Shown piece after piece: positions 1-9,172 of a stretch of 64,000 bases of DNA. The DNA comes from Aquabacterium sp. A7-Y (GTDB lineage Bacteria; Pseudomonadota; Gammaproteobacteria; Burkholderiales; Burkholderiaceae_C). The first letter of the stretch is position 1. Each line of letters starts with the position of its first letter. The DNA is taken from the NCBI RefSeq assembly GCF_026153205.1, contig NZ_JAPFBW010000016.1, positions 1 through 64,000 on the forward strand, in the 5' to 3' direction. The notes beneath the pieces were generated by a model. The model worked only from the letters and a program-made list of their open reading frames with translations, was not told the DNA's origin and did no database searches. Both the position numbers and the translations under genes were made by a program.

Positions 1-984
<984 letters not shown>

Positions 985-1111
985 CTTGATCTCCTCAATA
1001 GGGCGGCTGTGCCGGGTGGCGATGCCGCATCGGGCCGATGGTGCATGCGGCCCCCGGCGATCGGAAGCTCAGAAACGGTAATACAGGGACGGTATCGCCG
1101 ACCGCCCCCTG

Positions 1112-1134
1112 CCGGGCAGCGCCACGCTGCCCGG
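1112..1134 (-). terminator. Stem-loop after the MFS gene
   Basis: A perfect 9-bp stem (CCGGGCAGC / GCTGCCCGG, 5-base loop) lies 8 bp past the MFS stop codon. No T-run follows, so it may be a 3'-end stabiliser or a partial terminator. It could separate the reductase gene at the window edge from the upstream operon. Confidence 0.35.
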
Positions 1135-1141
1135 TGCGCCT

Positions 1142-2353
1142 TCAAGCCGCTTGTGCGGCGGGCGCCGGCCGCCCGAGGCCGGCCACGACGAGGATGGACA
1201 GCGCGCTGCCGAAGCCGGCCGCCGTCATCACCGCGGACAGGCCGCTGTGGTTCAGCACCCAGGCGCCGGCCATGGCGCCCAGGCCGATGGCGGCATTGAA
1301 GATGGCCACGTAGACCGCCGAGGCCGGCATGGCGGCCGCACCGGCGGAGCGCAGGATCCAGGTCTGGAAGCCGACGAAGATGGCCGCGATGGCAGCGCCC
1401 CAGACCACCAGCGCCGTGGTGATGCCGGGCAGGCCCAGGCGCGGGGCCCATTGGCCCAGGGCCATCAGGGCCAGGCTCATCGTCAGCAGCGCCAGCACCA
1501 GGAAGGGCCGCAGGTAGCGGTCGATGAAGGCGCCCGTCAGCACGTTGCCGAGCAGGCCGGCGGCGCCGAAGCCGAACAGCAGCGCAGCCACCAGCGAGGC
1601 CTGCATGCCGGGCGCTTCGCTGAGGAAGGGCTCGACGAAGGTGAAGGCGGCGAAGTGCCCGGTGACGGCCAGCGCGGTGGCGACGTAGATGCCCCACAGG
1701 TCGGCCCGGCGCAGCACCCCGGCCAGCGCGGCGCGGCCCACCTGGGCCTCGGCACGCAGGCGCGGCAGCACCGGCACCATCACGAAGGCGGCCAGCAGGC
1801 TCAGCAGGCCCACGGCCCCGAAGGCCGTGCGCCAGCCTTGGGCCTGGCCGATCAGCGTGGCCAGCGGCACGCCCAGCACGCTGGCCGCGGACACGCCGCC
1901 GAACACGATGGAGGTGGCCAGGCCGGCATGGTGGGCCGGCGCGATCTGGGCCGCCGAGGCGCCGATGACGGACCAGAACAGCCCGTGCGAGACGGCCCCG
2001 AAAACCCGCGCTGCCAGCAGCATGCCGAAGCTGTCGGACAGCATGGCGGCGCCGTTGGAGACGGCCAGACCCAGCATGAGGCCGATCAGCAGCGGCTTGC
2101 GAGGCAGGCGGCCGAGGGCCAGGGCGGACAACAGCGCGCTGGCGGCCCCGATCCAGGCGTACAGCGTGACGGTGAGGCCGATGCTCGCTTCGCTGCGGCC
2201 GAGGTCGGCCGCCATCGGCGACAGCAGCCCGATGGGCGCGAGCTCGGTGGTGACGATGGTGAAGGCGCCGATGCCCAGGAAGACGATCGCGAGCCAGACG
2301 CGCCATGCGGGCAGGTCCAGGGCGCCCGGGGACGTGGAGGAGCTTGGGGTCAT
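1142..2353 (-). CDS. MFS efflux transporter, SotB/AraJ-like
   Basis: Inner-membrane major facilitator superfamily exporter of 403 residues with about twelve hydrophobic segments. The first helix region (FTIVTTELAPIGLLSPMAADLG) and the following YAWIGAASALLSALALGRLPRK loop resemble sugar-efflux/DHA1 transporters of the SotB/AraJ type. The start MTPSSSTSPG at 2353 was chosen because the reading frame farther upstream runs antisense-like through the HAD gene and has no transporter homology. It begins 41 bp after the HAD stop, in an apparent operon with the AfsA-like gene. The family is well supported. The substrate is unknown; export of the product made by the neighbouring enzymes is inference from position. 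Confidence 0.88.
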   Translation of the reverse strand: MTPSSSTSPGALDLPAWRVWLAIVFLGIGAFTIVTTELAPIGLLSPMAADLGRSEASIGLTVTLYAWIGAASALLSALALGRLPRKPLLIGLMLGLAVSNGAAMLSDSFGMLLAARVFGAVSHGLFWSVIGASAAQIAPAHHAGLATSIVFGGVSAASVLGVPLATLIGQAQGWRTAFGAVGLLSLLAAFVMVPVLPRLRAEAQVGRAALAGVLRRADLWGIYVATALAVTGHFAAFTFVEPFLSEAPGMQASLVAALLFGFGAAGLLGNVLTGAFIDRYLRPFLVLALLTMSLALMALGQWAPRLGLPGITTALVVWGAAIAAIFVGFQTWILRSAGAAAMPASAVYVAIFNAAIGLGAMAGAWVLNHSGLSAVMTAAGFGSALSILVVAGLGRPAPAAQAA

Positions 2354-2394
2354 GTTTACCTCAGCAGAAAGGGATGGAGTGGGAAACGGCCGGC

Positions 2395-3102
2395 TTACAG
2401 CGGCAGGTGCTCCCAGCCGCGCTGCCAGGCCAGCAGCGCGAGGTCGGCCGCCGGGCCGACCGCGACGGGCATGCCGACGGCTTCCAGCATTGCCAGGTCG
2501 GAGATGTCGTCGCCATAGGCGTAGCAGTCGCCGGCGCGGGCCTGTTGCGCCTGGAGAAAGGCGCGCAGGGCATCGGCCTTGCCCCGGCCTATGGTCTGCG
2601 GCGATGCGATCTCGCCGGTCAGCCGCCCCTGCCCGTCCAACACCAGCCGGGTGCACAGGCAGTGCTCCACGCCGAGCTGGTCCGCCAGGGGGTGGAGCAA
2701 GGGGCGCATCGAACCGGAGACGAACACCGGCGCGACGCCCTGGTCCCGGTGCCCCTTCAGGCGGGCGACGGTCCGCTCGATGTAGGGCGGAGGGTGCTGG
2801 ACGAAGCGGCGGCGGAACCAGTCCTGACCGGCCGTGATGAGGTCGCCCAGGAGCGCGCCGCGGAAGAAGCGGTAGTACAGCCGGTTGAGCGCCTCGCGCG
2901 GCTGGCCTTCCGCGCGCGCTTGGGCAAAGGCGGCCTCGAAGTCGCGCAGCAGCTCGGGCGTGCCGCGTTCAGCGCACCAGCAGGGGAAAAAGTCGAACAT
3001 GCTCTTGATGGAGATGAGCGTGTCGTCGACGTCGAAGAAGGCATACCGCTTCTGCCCTGCGCGCAGCCCGGCGTCGCCCGCGCGGGACGGCAGGGCCTTC
3101 AA
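2395..3102 (-). CDS. HAD-IB family phosphatase
   Basis: Haloacid dehalogenase superfamily hydrolase of the phosphoserine-phosphatase-like (IB) type, 235 residues. Motif I is DVDDT (Asp24, Asp26, Thr28), motif II is the Ser of FVSGSMRPL, and motif IV is YGDDISDLAML; the helical C1 cap (SMFDFFPCW to FRRRF) lies between I and II. Start: the best in-frame start is TTG at 3102. It overlaps the tautomerase stop as TTGA, which implies translational coupling. Members dephosphorylate small metabolites. In Streptomyces furan biosynthesis a HAD phosphatase (MmfP) acts after the AfsA homologue MmfL, so its place in this operon is suggestive. The substrate is unproven. Confidence 0.85.
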   Translation of the reverse strand: MKALPSRAGDAGLRAGQKRYAFFDVDDTLISIKSMFDFFPCWCAERGTPELLRDFEAAFAQARAEGQPREALNRLYYRFFRGALLGDLITAGQDWFRRRFVQHPPPYIERTVARLKGHRDQGVAPVFVSGSMRPLLHPLADQLGVEHCLCTRLVLDGQGRLTGEIASPQTIGRGKADALRAFLQAQQARAGDCYAYGDDISDLAMLEAVGMPVAVGPAADLALLAWQRGWEHLPL

Positions 3103-3329
3103 GGCGTGTCCCCATAGGCGAGGCGCCGGCTCTTCGCGCGGAACTCCGGGTCGGAACCGAGCACGCCGGCATCGGCCCAGCGCGTGGGCGGCACTTCGGT
3201 GATGTAGACCGAGATCTTGTCCAGCGGTGCGCCGACGGACTCGTGGACCACACGCGTCACGCCCTCGACCAGGGCGCGTGCGGCGCCCTCGTCCTTCAGG
3301 GGCCAGGTGGTGATCTGAACGACTGGCAT
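3099..3329 (-). CDS. 4-oxalocrotonate tautomerase-family protein
   Basis: Small cytosolic tautomerase-fold protein of 76 residues, beginning MPVVQITTWPLKDE. Pro2 is the expected catalytic N-terminal proline once Met is removed, and the KISVYITEVPPTRWADAG segment matches the 4-OT/MIF-superfamily beta-strand and C-terminal part. These enzymes catalyse keto-enol tautomerisation in oligomers. It lies 56 bp after the 278-residue unknown gene and overlaps the HAD start by 4 bases, so it belongs to the operon. A keto-enol step would fit a butenolide or furan pathway, but this is inference. The family call is secure. Confidence 0.85.
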   Translation of the reverse strand: MPVVQITTWPLKDEGAARALVEGVTRVVHESVGAPLDKISVYITEVPPTRWADAGVLGSDPEFRAKSRRLAYGDTP

Positions 3330-3385
3330 GTCGAACTTCCTTGTTGATGTCTGTGGGTGGCGGGCGTTGCGCGCCCGGGGAGGGT

Positions 3386-4222
3386 TCAGCCCTGCGTGCG
3401 CAGGTCCAGGAAGGCCGGGGCCTTGAGCTTGAGATGGGCGTGGATGTCGCCTCCCAGGCCGTACCAGCCGATCGCGCCGCCGTGGCTCATCTGCGAACTC
3501 ATGAACAGCACGACGACGTTGATGATCCGGTTGGCCCCGGGCCGGGCCGGGTCGGGAAAGGGGTCCGGCAGCCGGGCCCAGTAGCGGGCCCGGCCCTGGG
3601 CATCGGTGACGAACACGTTGGGAACGCCGAGCGGGCCGGGCCGCGTCGGCCCCTCCGGATCGAGGTCCCGCTGGCGCAGGCTCATCACCGTGTAGAGGCT
3701 GTCCGGCACCAGGTGCTCGAAGCTGAACTCGAACAAGGCCGAGCGCGCGTCGGGCGCCACACTGACCTGCAACTCGCCGCGCGCCTGCAGCCAGCGGCCC
3801 AGCGTGACGGGCGCCAGCTCGCGCCGGCCGTCCTCGTCGCGCAGGTCGGGCACCGGCGCGCGGTGCAGCGGGAAACTGGCGCGCTGCTCCCGATGCGCCT
3901 GGGGCCGCTGTTCGGGGGCAAACAGCATCGGGTAGTTGTTGCAGGGCAGCGGCAGCGGCAGCGTGTGCAGCACCATGCCGGACAGCTCACCGGGAGCGTC
4001 GAGATCGATCCAGCGCAGCACCTCGTGCACACCCGGCTGCCCGAAGGGCGGCGCTGCCGTGCGGGCCGAGACGATGGCGCCGGCCCAGGGCAGCGTGCCG
4101 TCGGCCCGCGGGATGCGGCCGACCACCACGAAGTCGCCCTCCTCGTTCACGATCTCGCTGGGCGGATAGAGCGGCCCCTGCGTGGTGACGCTGAGCGTGA
4201 AGGTGGCGGCCGCCCGGGTCAT
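3386..4222 (-). CDS. Unknown protein of the AfsA-type operon (278 aa)
   Basis: I do not recognise the family. The 278 residues have no signal peptide and no membrane segment. The middle is beta-rich (GRWLQARGELQVSVAPDARS), followed by FEHLVPDSLYTVMSLRQRD and then VPNVFVTDAQGRARYWARLPDPFP. The last third has INVVVLFMSSQMSHGGAIGWYG, which is rich in hydrophobic strand residues and His/Met. The strand pattern resembles an immunoglobulin or jelly-roll-like fold, but this is impression only. Its ATG overlaps the AfsA-like stop codon (ATGA), so the two are translationally coupled and probably act together. Confidence 0.7.
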   Translation of the reverse strand: MTRAAATFTLSVTTQGPLYPPSEIVNEEGDFVVVGRIPRADGTLPWAGAIVSARTAAPPFGQPGVHEVLRWIDLDAPGELSGMVLHTLPLPLPCNNYPMLFAPEQRPQAHREQRASFPLHRAPVPDLRDEDGRRELAPVTLGRWLQARGELQVSVAPDARSALFEFSFEHLVPDSLYTVMSLRQRDLDPEGPTRPGPLGVPNVFVTDAQGRARYWARLPDPFPDPARPGANRIINVVVLFMSSQMSHGGAIGWYGLGGDIHAHLKLKAPAFLDLRTQG

Positions 4223-5016
4223 GCCACGCTCTCGGCGTCAGCCAGTGCCCGCGGGACCGGCGCGGCAAGTGCCTGCTGGCGCGAGACCAGCATGGTCTGC
4301 GTGACCATGCGCGCCAGCTCGGCCTCCTTCTGCGCAATGGTGCGCGCCGGGTAGACCGTGAAGGAGACCTCGGCGGTCGCGCATTGCACCCCGTTCTGCA
4401 TCGCCGCCATGGCCGTCCTGTAGCGGGCGCGGCGGCCGTTGCTGTCGGCCTCCAGGATGCGGTACTCGATGTGCGCCGGCAGCGGGAACAGGAAGTTGTG
4501 GAACTCCGTGTTCATCACATTGATGACGAAGTAGGTCTTCTCGTCACCGAAGGGGAAGAAGGTCTCCGTCACGGCCAGGAAGGACTGGCGGAAGGCTTCG
4601 ACCAGGATCATCCCCTGCACGTGCTGGCCGGTCTGGTGGTCGCCCATCAGCTCGCAACGCTCGTCGATGTTGAAGGGGATCTCGAACTCGTCGCCGCTCT
4701 TGCGCCGTGGCGTGCCGATCAGCGTGTTGTGCGGCACGCGCTTGTGGCTGACGCCCGACGGCGCGCGGTCGAGCACGCGCCTCAGGTCGGCGATCTCGAA
4801 GCGGGCACTGCTGTCCGCGCTGTTTTCGTAGTGGCGCAGGATGCAACGCACCTCGTCCTCCTGCACGCCCTGGCCGAGGATGAGCACGTTGTGCGTGTCC
4901 AGCAGATGGCCGGGCAAGCACGTCAGCGCCTTCAGCTGATGGAGTGTGAGGACGTCCTTGCCCTCCGCGAATTCATGGAACTTGTCACCGACCACAAAAA
5001 AGCAGCGGCTCTTCAT
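4219..5016 (-). CDS. AfsA-type hotdog-domain protein
   Basis: 265-residue protein with one AfsA-type hotdog domain (about residues 88-225). The signature is clear: VSHKRVPHNTLIG (His91), then GDHQTGQHVQGMILVEAFRQ with Asp126-His127, His132, Glu140 and Arg143-Gln144. This is the same order as the A-factor biosynthesis repeat. In Streptomyces, AfsA condenses dihydroxyacetone phosphate with a beta-ketoacyl group, but AfsA has two such repeats. Here the first about 85 residues (KFHEFAEGKDVLTLHQLKAL) are a different, unrecognised domain. The start MKSRCFF at 5016 was chosen over an in-frame upstream ATG that runs into the preceding gene. It lies 82 bp after the 203-residue gene and overlaps the next gene. 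The fold is well supported; the reaction is inferred. Confidence 0.8.
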   Translation of the reverse strand: MKSRCFFVVGDKFHEFAEGKDVLTLHQLKALTCLPGHLLDTHNVLILGQGVQEDEVRCILRHYENSADSSARFEIADLRRVLDRAPSGVSHKRVPHNTLIGTPRRKSGDEFEIPFNIDERCELMGDHQTGQHVQGMILVEAFRQSFLAVTETFFPFGDEKTYFVINVMNTEFHNFLFPLPAHIEYRILEADSNGRRARYRTAMAAMQNGVQCATAEVSFTVYPARTIAQKEAELARMVTQTMLVSRQQALAAPVPRALADAESVA

Positions 5017-5098
5017 GATAAAAAGTCCTGTATGAATGTGTTGTGAATCGCCCGGCCTCCGGAGCCGGGCAGTGTTTCCGTCGGGATGGTTTTCCGCC

Positions 5099-5710
5099 TT
5101 ACGCACCGCGCAAGCCGGGACGGGCATAAAAACGGGTATAAAGACCATCGGCGCCGCCGGTGATATATCCATCACCCGCCTGGCGCACGATTTCGCGATA
5201 ACGCTCGCTCTCGAAAACCGCGCGGTATTCCTGGGGGGCGCCGGAGAATCCGGAAATGAACATCACGCCCGGCTGGCCGCTGACCAGCGAGTGGTAGGCC
5301 AGGAACACCTCCACCGGCGCGCTCTCGCGGACGACCTGGAAGATGGTTTCCTCGCGCCAGCTGCGGTAGGCCGGTATGCGCGGCGGCGGCACCTCCACAT
5401 GGCGCAGCTGCAGGTAGTCGGTCTGCGGCAGCGGTGAACCGCAGGGCTTGGGCGCCTCGACGTAGGTCAGCAGCTCCCGCCTGACATCGGCCACCATGTG
5501 GGGCGCGAACCGCTGCAGCTCGGCAGCCAGCTGAGCGGCATCCGCCGCGAAGGCGGTCACGCTGTCATAGGCGCGCAGTTGCAGCAGTTCCTGCTGCTCG
5601 AAATCAAACAGATAACGGAGATGGGGCTCGTCCTTCAGCCCCGTGCGAAGGATTTCCGCGGCGCCTTGGGCGAGCGGAAAACGAGAAACGAGTACGACGT
5701 CTGCAGCCAT
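5099..5710 (-). CDS. Unknown protein, possible tandem alpha/beta-barrel domains
   Basis: First gene of the operon, 203 residues, soluble, with no signal peptide. The second half (YLQLRHVEVPP ... VEVFLAYHSLVSGQPGVMFISGFSG ... FESERYREIVRQAGDGYITGG) has the strand-helix-strand rhythm of dimeric alpha/beta-barrel proteins such as antibiotic-biosynthesis monooxygenases and EthD-like enzymes. The first half (VVLVSRFPLAQGAAEILRTGL ... FEQQELLQLRAYDSVTAF) may be a second copy. I see no cofactor motif. The start ATG at 5710 follows an AAAGGGAA ribosome binding site that is buried in a hairpin. The domain suggestion is weak; the gene itself is likely real from its position and spacing. Confidence 0.7.
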   Translation of the reverse strand: MAADVVLVSRFPLAQGAAEILRTGLKDEPHLRYLFDFEQQELLQLRAYDSVTAFAADAAQLAAELQRFAPHMVADVRRELLTYVEAPKPCGSPLPQTDYLQLRHVEVPPPRIPAYRSWREETIFQVVRESAPVEVFLAYHSLVSGQPGVMFISGFSGAPQEYRAVFESERYREIVRQAGDGYITGGADGLYTRFYARPGLRGA

Positions 5711-5711
5711 G

Positions 5712-5745
5712 ATTCCCTTTCCAACATGAAGTGCTGGAAGGGAAT
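5712..5745 (-). promoter_or_regulatory. RBS-covering hairpin in the operon leader
   Basis: On the transcript strand ATTCCCTTCCA pairs with TGGAAAGGGAAT across an 11-base loop, with one bulged base. The 3' arm contains the GGAAAGGGA Shine-Dalgarno sequence and ends one base before the ATG at 5710. As drawn, the structure would hide the ribosome binding site of the first gene. Confidence 0.5.
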
Positions 5746-5770
5746 GTAGGGGGAGCGCCGCGCCTTTCGA

Positions 5771-5800
5771 ATTGCATTAAACGCAATACTATTTCGGTAT
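5771..5800. promoter_or_regulatory. Two tandem LysR-type operator-like boxes
   Basis: ATTGC-N7-GCAAT (5771-5787) and ATAC-N7-GTAT (5786-5800) are adjacent dyads, both of the T-N11-A form used by LysR-type regulators. Their centres are about 14 bp apart and 60-90 bp upstream of the first start codon. No LysR gene is adjacent. Confidence 0.4.
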
Positions 5801-6026
5801 CAGGAATCAACCGGTGAATAGCAGGCAAATTCTGACAGACGACTTACCGAATGAGGGTGAGAAGACACGCACACCCGAAAGGGCAACTCGACCCGAATCG
5901 CTCGGCAGGCGGCTTCCGGATGGCTCGTCGAACCGAAAGCAGCCTTCCAGTCGAATCGGCATTCCGCCCGGTCCGGTTTCGCCGCTTCGATACCGGGCCG
6001 GGTTTCTCTGCCGAGGTGCGAATGGC
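5801..6026. other. Rest of the gap between the AfsA-type operon and the lipoprotein gene
   Basis: The gene-free stretch as a whole is 5711-6026. Apart from the hairpin and boxes listed separately, it is visibly less GC-rich near 5760-5860, as expected of a promoter region. I see no further gene, clear terminator or repeat in it. Confidence 0.4.
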
Positions 6027-7349
6027 TCAATCCGCAACCAGCCCGTCCATGCGCACCACCTCGAAGTGGCCGCCCTTCACCTGCCTCAGCTCGGACTTCA
6101 GCCGTTCGTTGTTCCAGCGTGGGTCGGGCGCGCCGCTCAGGAACCAGTTGCTGCCGTTGTCGGCAACGAACATGCCGTAGGTCTTCAAGGCGGTGAGGAT
6201 GGCCTTGGTCTCGGGGCTGAAGCCGGGCGGGATCGCATAGCTGGCCTTGAGCCGCACGCGCATGCCCATGGGCGGCAGGTCGGGGCTGGTGTCGGACGAG
6301 GCCCAGTGCGTGGCCGGGGGCACGTAGGCGCGCCGGGTTCGCTGCACCGTGAAGCGCAGCGCATGGCGGATGCCGCCCGGGCCGCGCGAGGCCTCGTCGT
6401 AGCGCACCAGACCCGGGAAGATCGGCAGCCCAGCCGCGTCGGCGCTGGTCCAGCCCGGCTGGCCGGTGGGGCGCACGAGGTTGCCGCTCAGGTGGAAGAT
6501 CGAGCCGCCGCTGGCGCGCCAGCTGCCATCGTTGTTGGGGTAGGCGTTGCCCATCTCATAGAGGCGGTTGTTGTCGCGGTCGATCACCAGCACATGGCGG
6601 TCGCCGCTGCTGGAGGGGCCGCCTTCGACCGGCGCGTTGCGCGGTACCGGGTAAGGGCCCGGGTCGCTCTCGTCGGCATAGTCGCCCAAGGTGATGGGCA
6701 CGCGCGGCTGGCTGCCGGACACGACCACGTAAGGGATGCCGATCGGCGCGCCCTGGTAGGTGCCGGAACCGAAGTCGTTGTGCAAGCCCGTGGACAGGCC
6801 GATGCTGGCGATCAGGGCGTCGGAGCGGGGGTCGCGCGGCGCGGACGACACGTCCTGGTTCCAGGCGTTGTCGGCCGGGAAGGGCACGGCCCCGTTGAGG
6901 CTGGCGTTCGGCCCCAGGCTCGCGGCGCGCAGGTCGCCGTACCTCACGCCGGCCGAGGGAGGCTGCGGCGGCGGGGATGACGGCGGCGGGGTGTTGGCCG
7001 CCAGCCGTTCGCAGATTTTCTCGGCACCCTTCGCCGGGTCGCTGCCGAAAAAGGCATTGGTGCACTGGCCGCTGCCGCGCACGGTCTTCTGCACCCAGCG
7101 CGGCGCCAGGCCATAGCGCACCACCTGTGTCCCGGACACAGTGAAGGCCCCGTATTCGTCGGCGATCTTCACCCAGCGGCCAGCGTTCGTGCCAGTGCCA
7201 GTGTTGGTGTTGCCGTCGGTGTTGGTGCCGTCTTCGGGCTGCACCCCAGTGCTTCCGTCAGCGTCTCCGCCACCGCCGCAGGCGGCCAGCAGGGCCGTGA
7301 TGAAAACAGCGAACAACCGACGTGGCCGGGCAGTCTCTGTCGTTGTCAT
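6027..7349 (-). CDS. Secreted lipoprotein of unknown function
   Basis: 440-residue lipoprotein. The N-terminus has Arg-Arg, a hydrophobic stretch and the lipobox LLAAC (Cys about residue 24). A Gly/Asp/Thr-rich linker (DGTNTDGNTNTGTGTN) follows, then a short region ending near a poly-Pro stretch (TPPPSSPPPQPP). From about residue 150 there is a larger domain with PADNAWNQDVSSAPRDPRSDALIASIG, IGIPYVVVSG and DRHVLVIDRDNNRLYEMGNAY. I associate that pattern with a widespread family of secreted bacterial proteins of unknown function. Acidic positions (DRDNN, DESDPG) could bind metal. The gene stands alone, convergent with nothing on its 3' side. Confidence 0.75.
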   Translation of the reverse strand: MTTTETARPRRLFAVFITALLAACGGGGDADGSTGVQPEDGTNTDGNTNTGTGTNAGRWVKIADEYGAFTVSGTQVVRYGLAPRWVQKTVRGSGQCTNAFFGSDPAKGAEKICERLAANTPPPSSPPPQPPSAGVRYGDLRAASLGPNASLNGAVPFPADNAWNQDVSSAPRDPRSDALIASIGLSTGLHNDFGSGTYQGAPIGIPYVVVSGSQPRVPITLGDYADESDPGPYPVPRNAPVEGGPSSSGDRHVLVIDRDNNRLYEMGNAYPNNDGSWRASGGSIFHLSGNLVRPTGQPGWTSADAAGLPIFPGLVRYDEASRGPGGIRHALRFTVQRTRRAYVPPATHWASSDTSPDLPPMGMRVRLKASYAIPPGFSPETKAILTALKTYGMFVADNGSNWFLSGAPDPRWNNERLKSELRQVKGGHFEVVRMDGLVAD

Positions 7350-7556
7350 CGTCGCTCCGTGAGGGGTGGGGCCGTGGGCTCGGGGGTTGCGAGCGTCACA
7401 TGCAGGCGACGGATGAATGATGCTCAGGCGTTACTTCAGTATCTGCTACACCGCGAGCCATGGGGCCGTGCACAGGGGGCTGCCGGCTTGCCGGGGTTAC
7501 GAAGCTTCACCGAATGCAGGCAAAACCAGGTGTGACACGCGCAGGCAGCGCGATAG

Positions 7557-7593
7557 CAAAAGGCCCGGCCGCCGCTGATGCGGCGGCCGGGCC
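7557..7593 (-). terminator. Intrinsic terminator after the YdgA-like gene
   Basis: A perfect 14-bp stem (GGCCCGGCCGCCGC with its complement, 4-base loop) lies 38 bp after the stop at 7631. Read on the minus strand it is followed by TTTT. It is the strongest terminator in the window. Confidence 0.85.
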
Positions 7594-7630
7594 TCGGCGG
7601 ACGGGTGTTGTGACCTGAGCGGCGGGTGGC

Positions 7631-9067
7631 TTACTGCGCCGCAGCCGCGGGGGGCAGGCCCACCGGCAGCGGCTTGCCGTTGAGGCTCAGCGCCCCTTTC
7701 TCGAAGCGCAGGCTGGCGCCAACGAAGTCGCCGTCGCGCACGATGTAGCCCTGGGCCGCGAACTGGTCCAGCATCATGCCCACCATCTCGGGCTGGGCCG
7801 CAGCACCCTGCACCGGTGCCTTGCCGGCGATCTGCTCGATCCAGCTCACCGGCAGCTTGATGTCGGCCTTGACCTGGCCCTTGGTCATCATCAGCGCCAT
7901 CGGTGGCGTCTTCAAATCGGCCTCGCTGACGCCCTGCACGCCCACCGAGTAGGACAGCTCGCCGCGCTTGCCGCCGTACTCCACGGCCAGCTTGTCCAGC
8001 GCGTACTCGGGGTTGTGCGGCAGCAGCGCGATCAAATCTTCCTGCATCGCCGCCAGCATGGCCTGAGGATCGGCCTCGTCGGCCTTGGCCTCGCAGGAGA
8101 AGGAGGCCTTCATCATCTTGGCCATCATGCGCTGGTAGCTGGGCGCGTGCAGGCGCTTGAGCGAGCCCTCCAGCTCCAGCTTGTCGAGCTTGGTGCTGCC
8201 GATCATGCCGGTGCCGGTCAGGCTCAGCTTGCTGTTCAGCAGCTCCTGCTCCACCGAGGTGTCGGAGTTGAACTTCAGGTTCGCAAGGCTGAACTTGAGG
8301 GGCTCGCCGGCGGCGGCGGCCTGTTGCACGGGCGGCTGGCCCGAGAACTCGATGCTGGCGATCTCGCCTTCGTCCTTGCCCACCATCAGGAAGCTGCCGG
8401 CGCTCACCGGGCGGCCTTCACCCTGGAAACGCAGTCCGCTGACGACCAGCTTGCCGCCCTTGCCCGGGTCGTTGACCTCGATGCCCGGAGCGCTGAATTG
8501 ATAGTTCATGAAAGTCCCGGCGGCGTCGCTGCGCACGGTGCCCGTGACACCCTTCCAGGACAGCTGCTCGCCTTGCTGGCCGGTGACCTGCAGGGCCGGG
8601 CTGCTGACGTCGCTGGTGTACTCACCGCCGAAGCCGACCACCGTGCGCGCAGCGAAAGGCTTTTGCTCGCCGAACAGCTTGGCCAGCGCCTCGCGCGTCT
8701 CGGGCGGCAGCTCCAGCTCGGTGTCGATCACCGCGGCGCCGAGCTTGCCGCCGGCCAGCGGGCCGTGGCTGATGTGGTCGCGCACGGTCAGCAGCAACGG
8801 CTTGCGGGCGGCCTCGCCTTCGTTCGCCTGGCCGTCCGCGGCAGCGGGTTCGCAGCCGAACTGCAGGGTCACGGTGCGGGTGGAGGAGAACAGACCCTTG
8901 TCGTAGCTTTGCCCCGCGATCTTGATGAAGGGCAATTGCTGCTGCAGCTTGGCCGGCTGGGCTTCCAGCTCGGTCTGCAGGCGCTGGCCGACATAGGCGG
9001 TGCCGCCGACATACGCGGCCGCGGCAAGCGCAACCACCCCCAGGCCCACGGCCACTGGCTTGTTCAT
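7631..9067 (-). CDS. YdgA-family (DUF945) protein
   Basis: 478-residue DUF945/YdgA-type protein, probably anchored in the inner membrane and facing the periplasm. It has one N-terminal hydrophobic segment (VAVGLGVVALAAAAYVGG) followed by the family's YVGQRLQTELEAQPA region. Long beta-rich repeats with conserved Gly/Asp follow. The C-terminal part (ALDKLAVEYGGKRGELSYSV and KADIKLPVSW) also matches the family. Start MNKPVAVGLG at 9067 follows a GAGGAGAACC ribosome binding site; the longer frame upstream lacks any coding signal. The function of the family is not known. It is monocistronic and ended by the hairpin at 7557. Confidence 0.82.
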   Translation of the reverse strand: MNKPVAVGLGVVALAAAAYVGGTAYVGQRLQTELEAQPAKLQQQLPFIKIAGQSYDKGLFSSTRTVTLQFGCEPAAADGQANEGEAARKPLLLTVRDHISHGPLAGGKLGAAVIDTELELPPETREALAKLFGEQKPFAARTVVGFGGEYTSDVSSPALQVTGQQGEQLSWKGVTGTVRSDAAGTFMNYQFSAPGIEVNDPGKGGKLVVSGLRFQGEGRPVSAGSFLMVGKDEGEIASIEFSGQPPVQQAAAAGEPLKFSLANLKFNSDTSVEQELLNSKLSLTGTGMIGSTKLDKLELEGSLKRLHAPSYQRMMAKMMKASFSCEAKADEADPQAMLAAMQEDLIALLPHNPEYALDKLAVEYGGKRGELSYSVGVQGVSEADLKTPPMALMMTKGQVKADIKLPVSWIEQIAGKAPVQGAAAQPEMVGMMLDQFAAQGYIVRDGDFVGASLRFEKGALSLNGKPLPVGLPPAAAAQ

Positions 9068-9172
9068 CTTGGTTCTCCTCGGCGCCCTCGCGCCTGCACG
9101 CCACCGCGGCCCCCATGGCCGCCAGAAGGCGGCGCAGTGTAACAAGCGGTCGTTCGCCTGCGCCCCCCCTAC

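Noticed and set aside
2354-2656. N-terminal extension of the MFS transporter
   Set aside because: The extra residues are antisense-like Arg/Ala-rich sequence inside the HAD gene; the transporter homology starts at MTPSSSTSPG.
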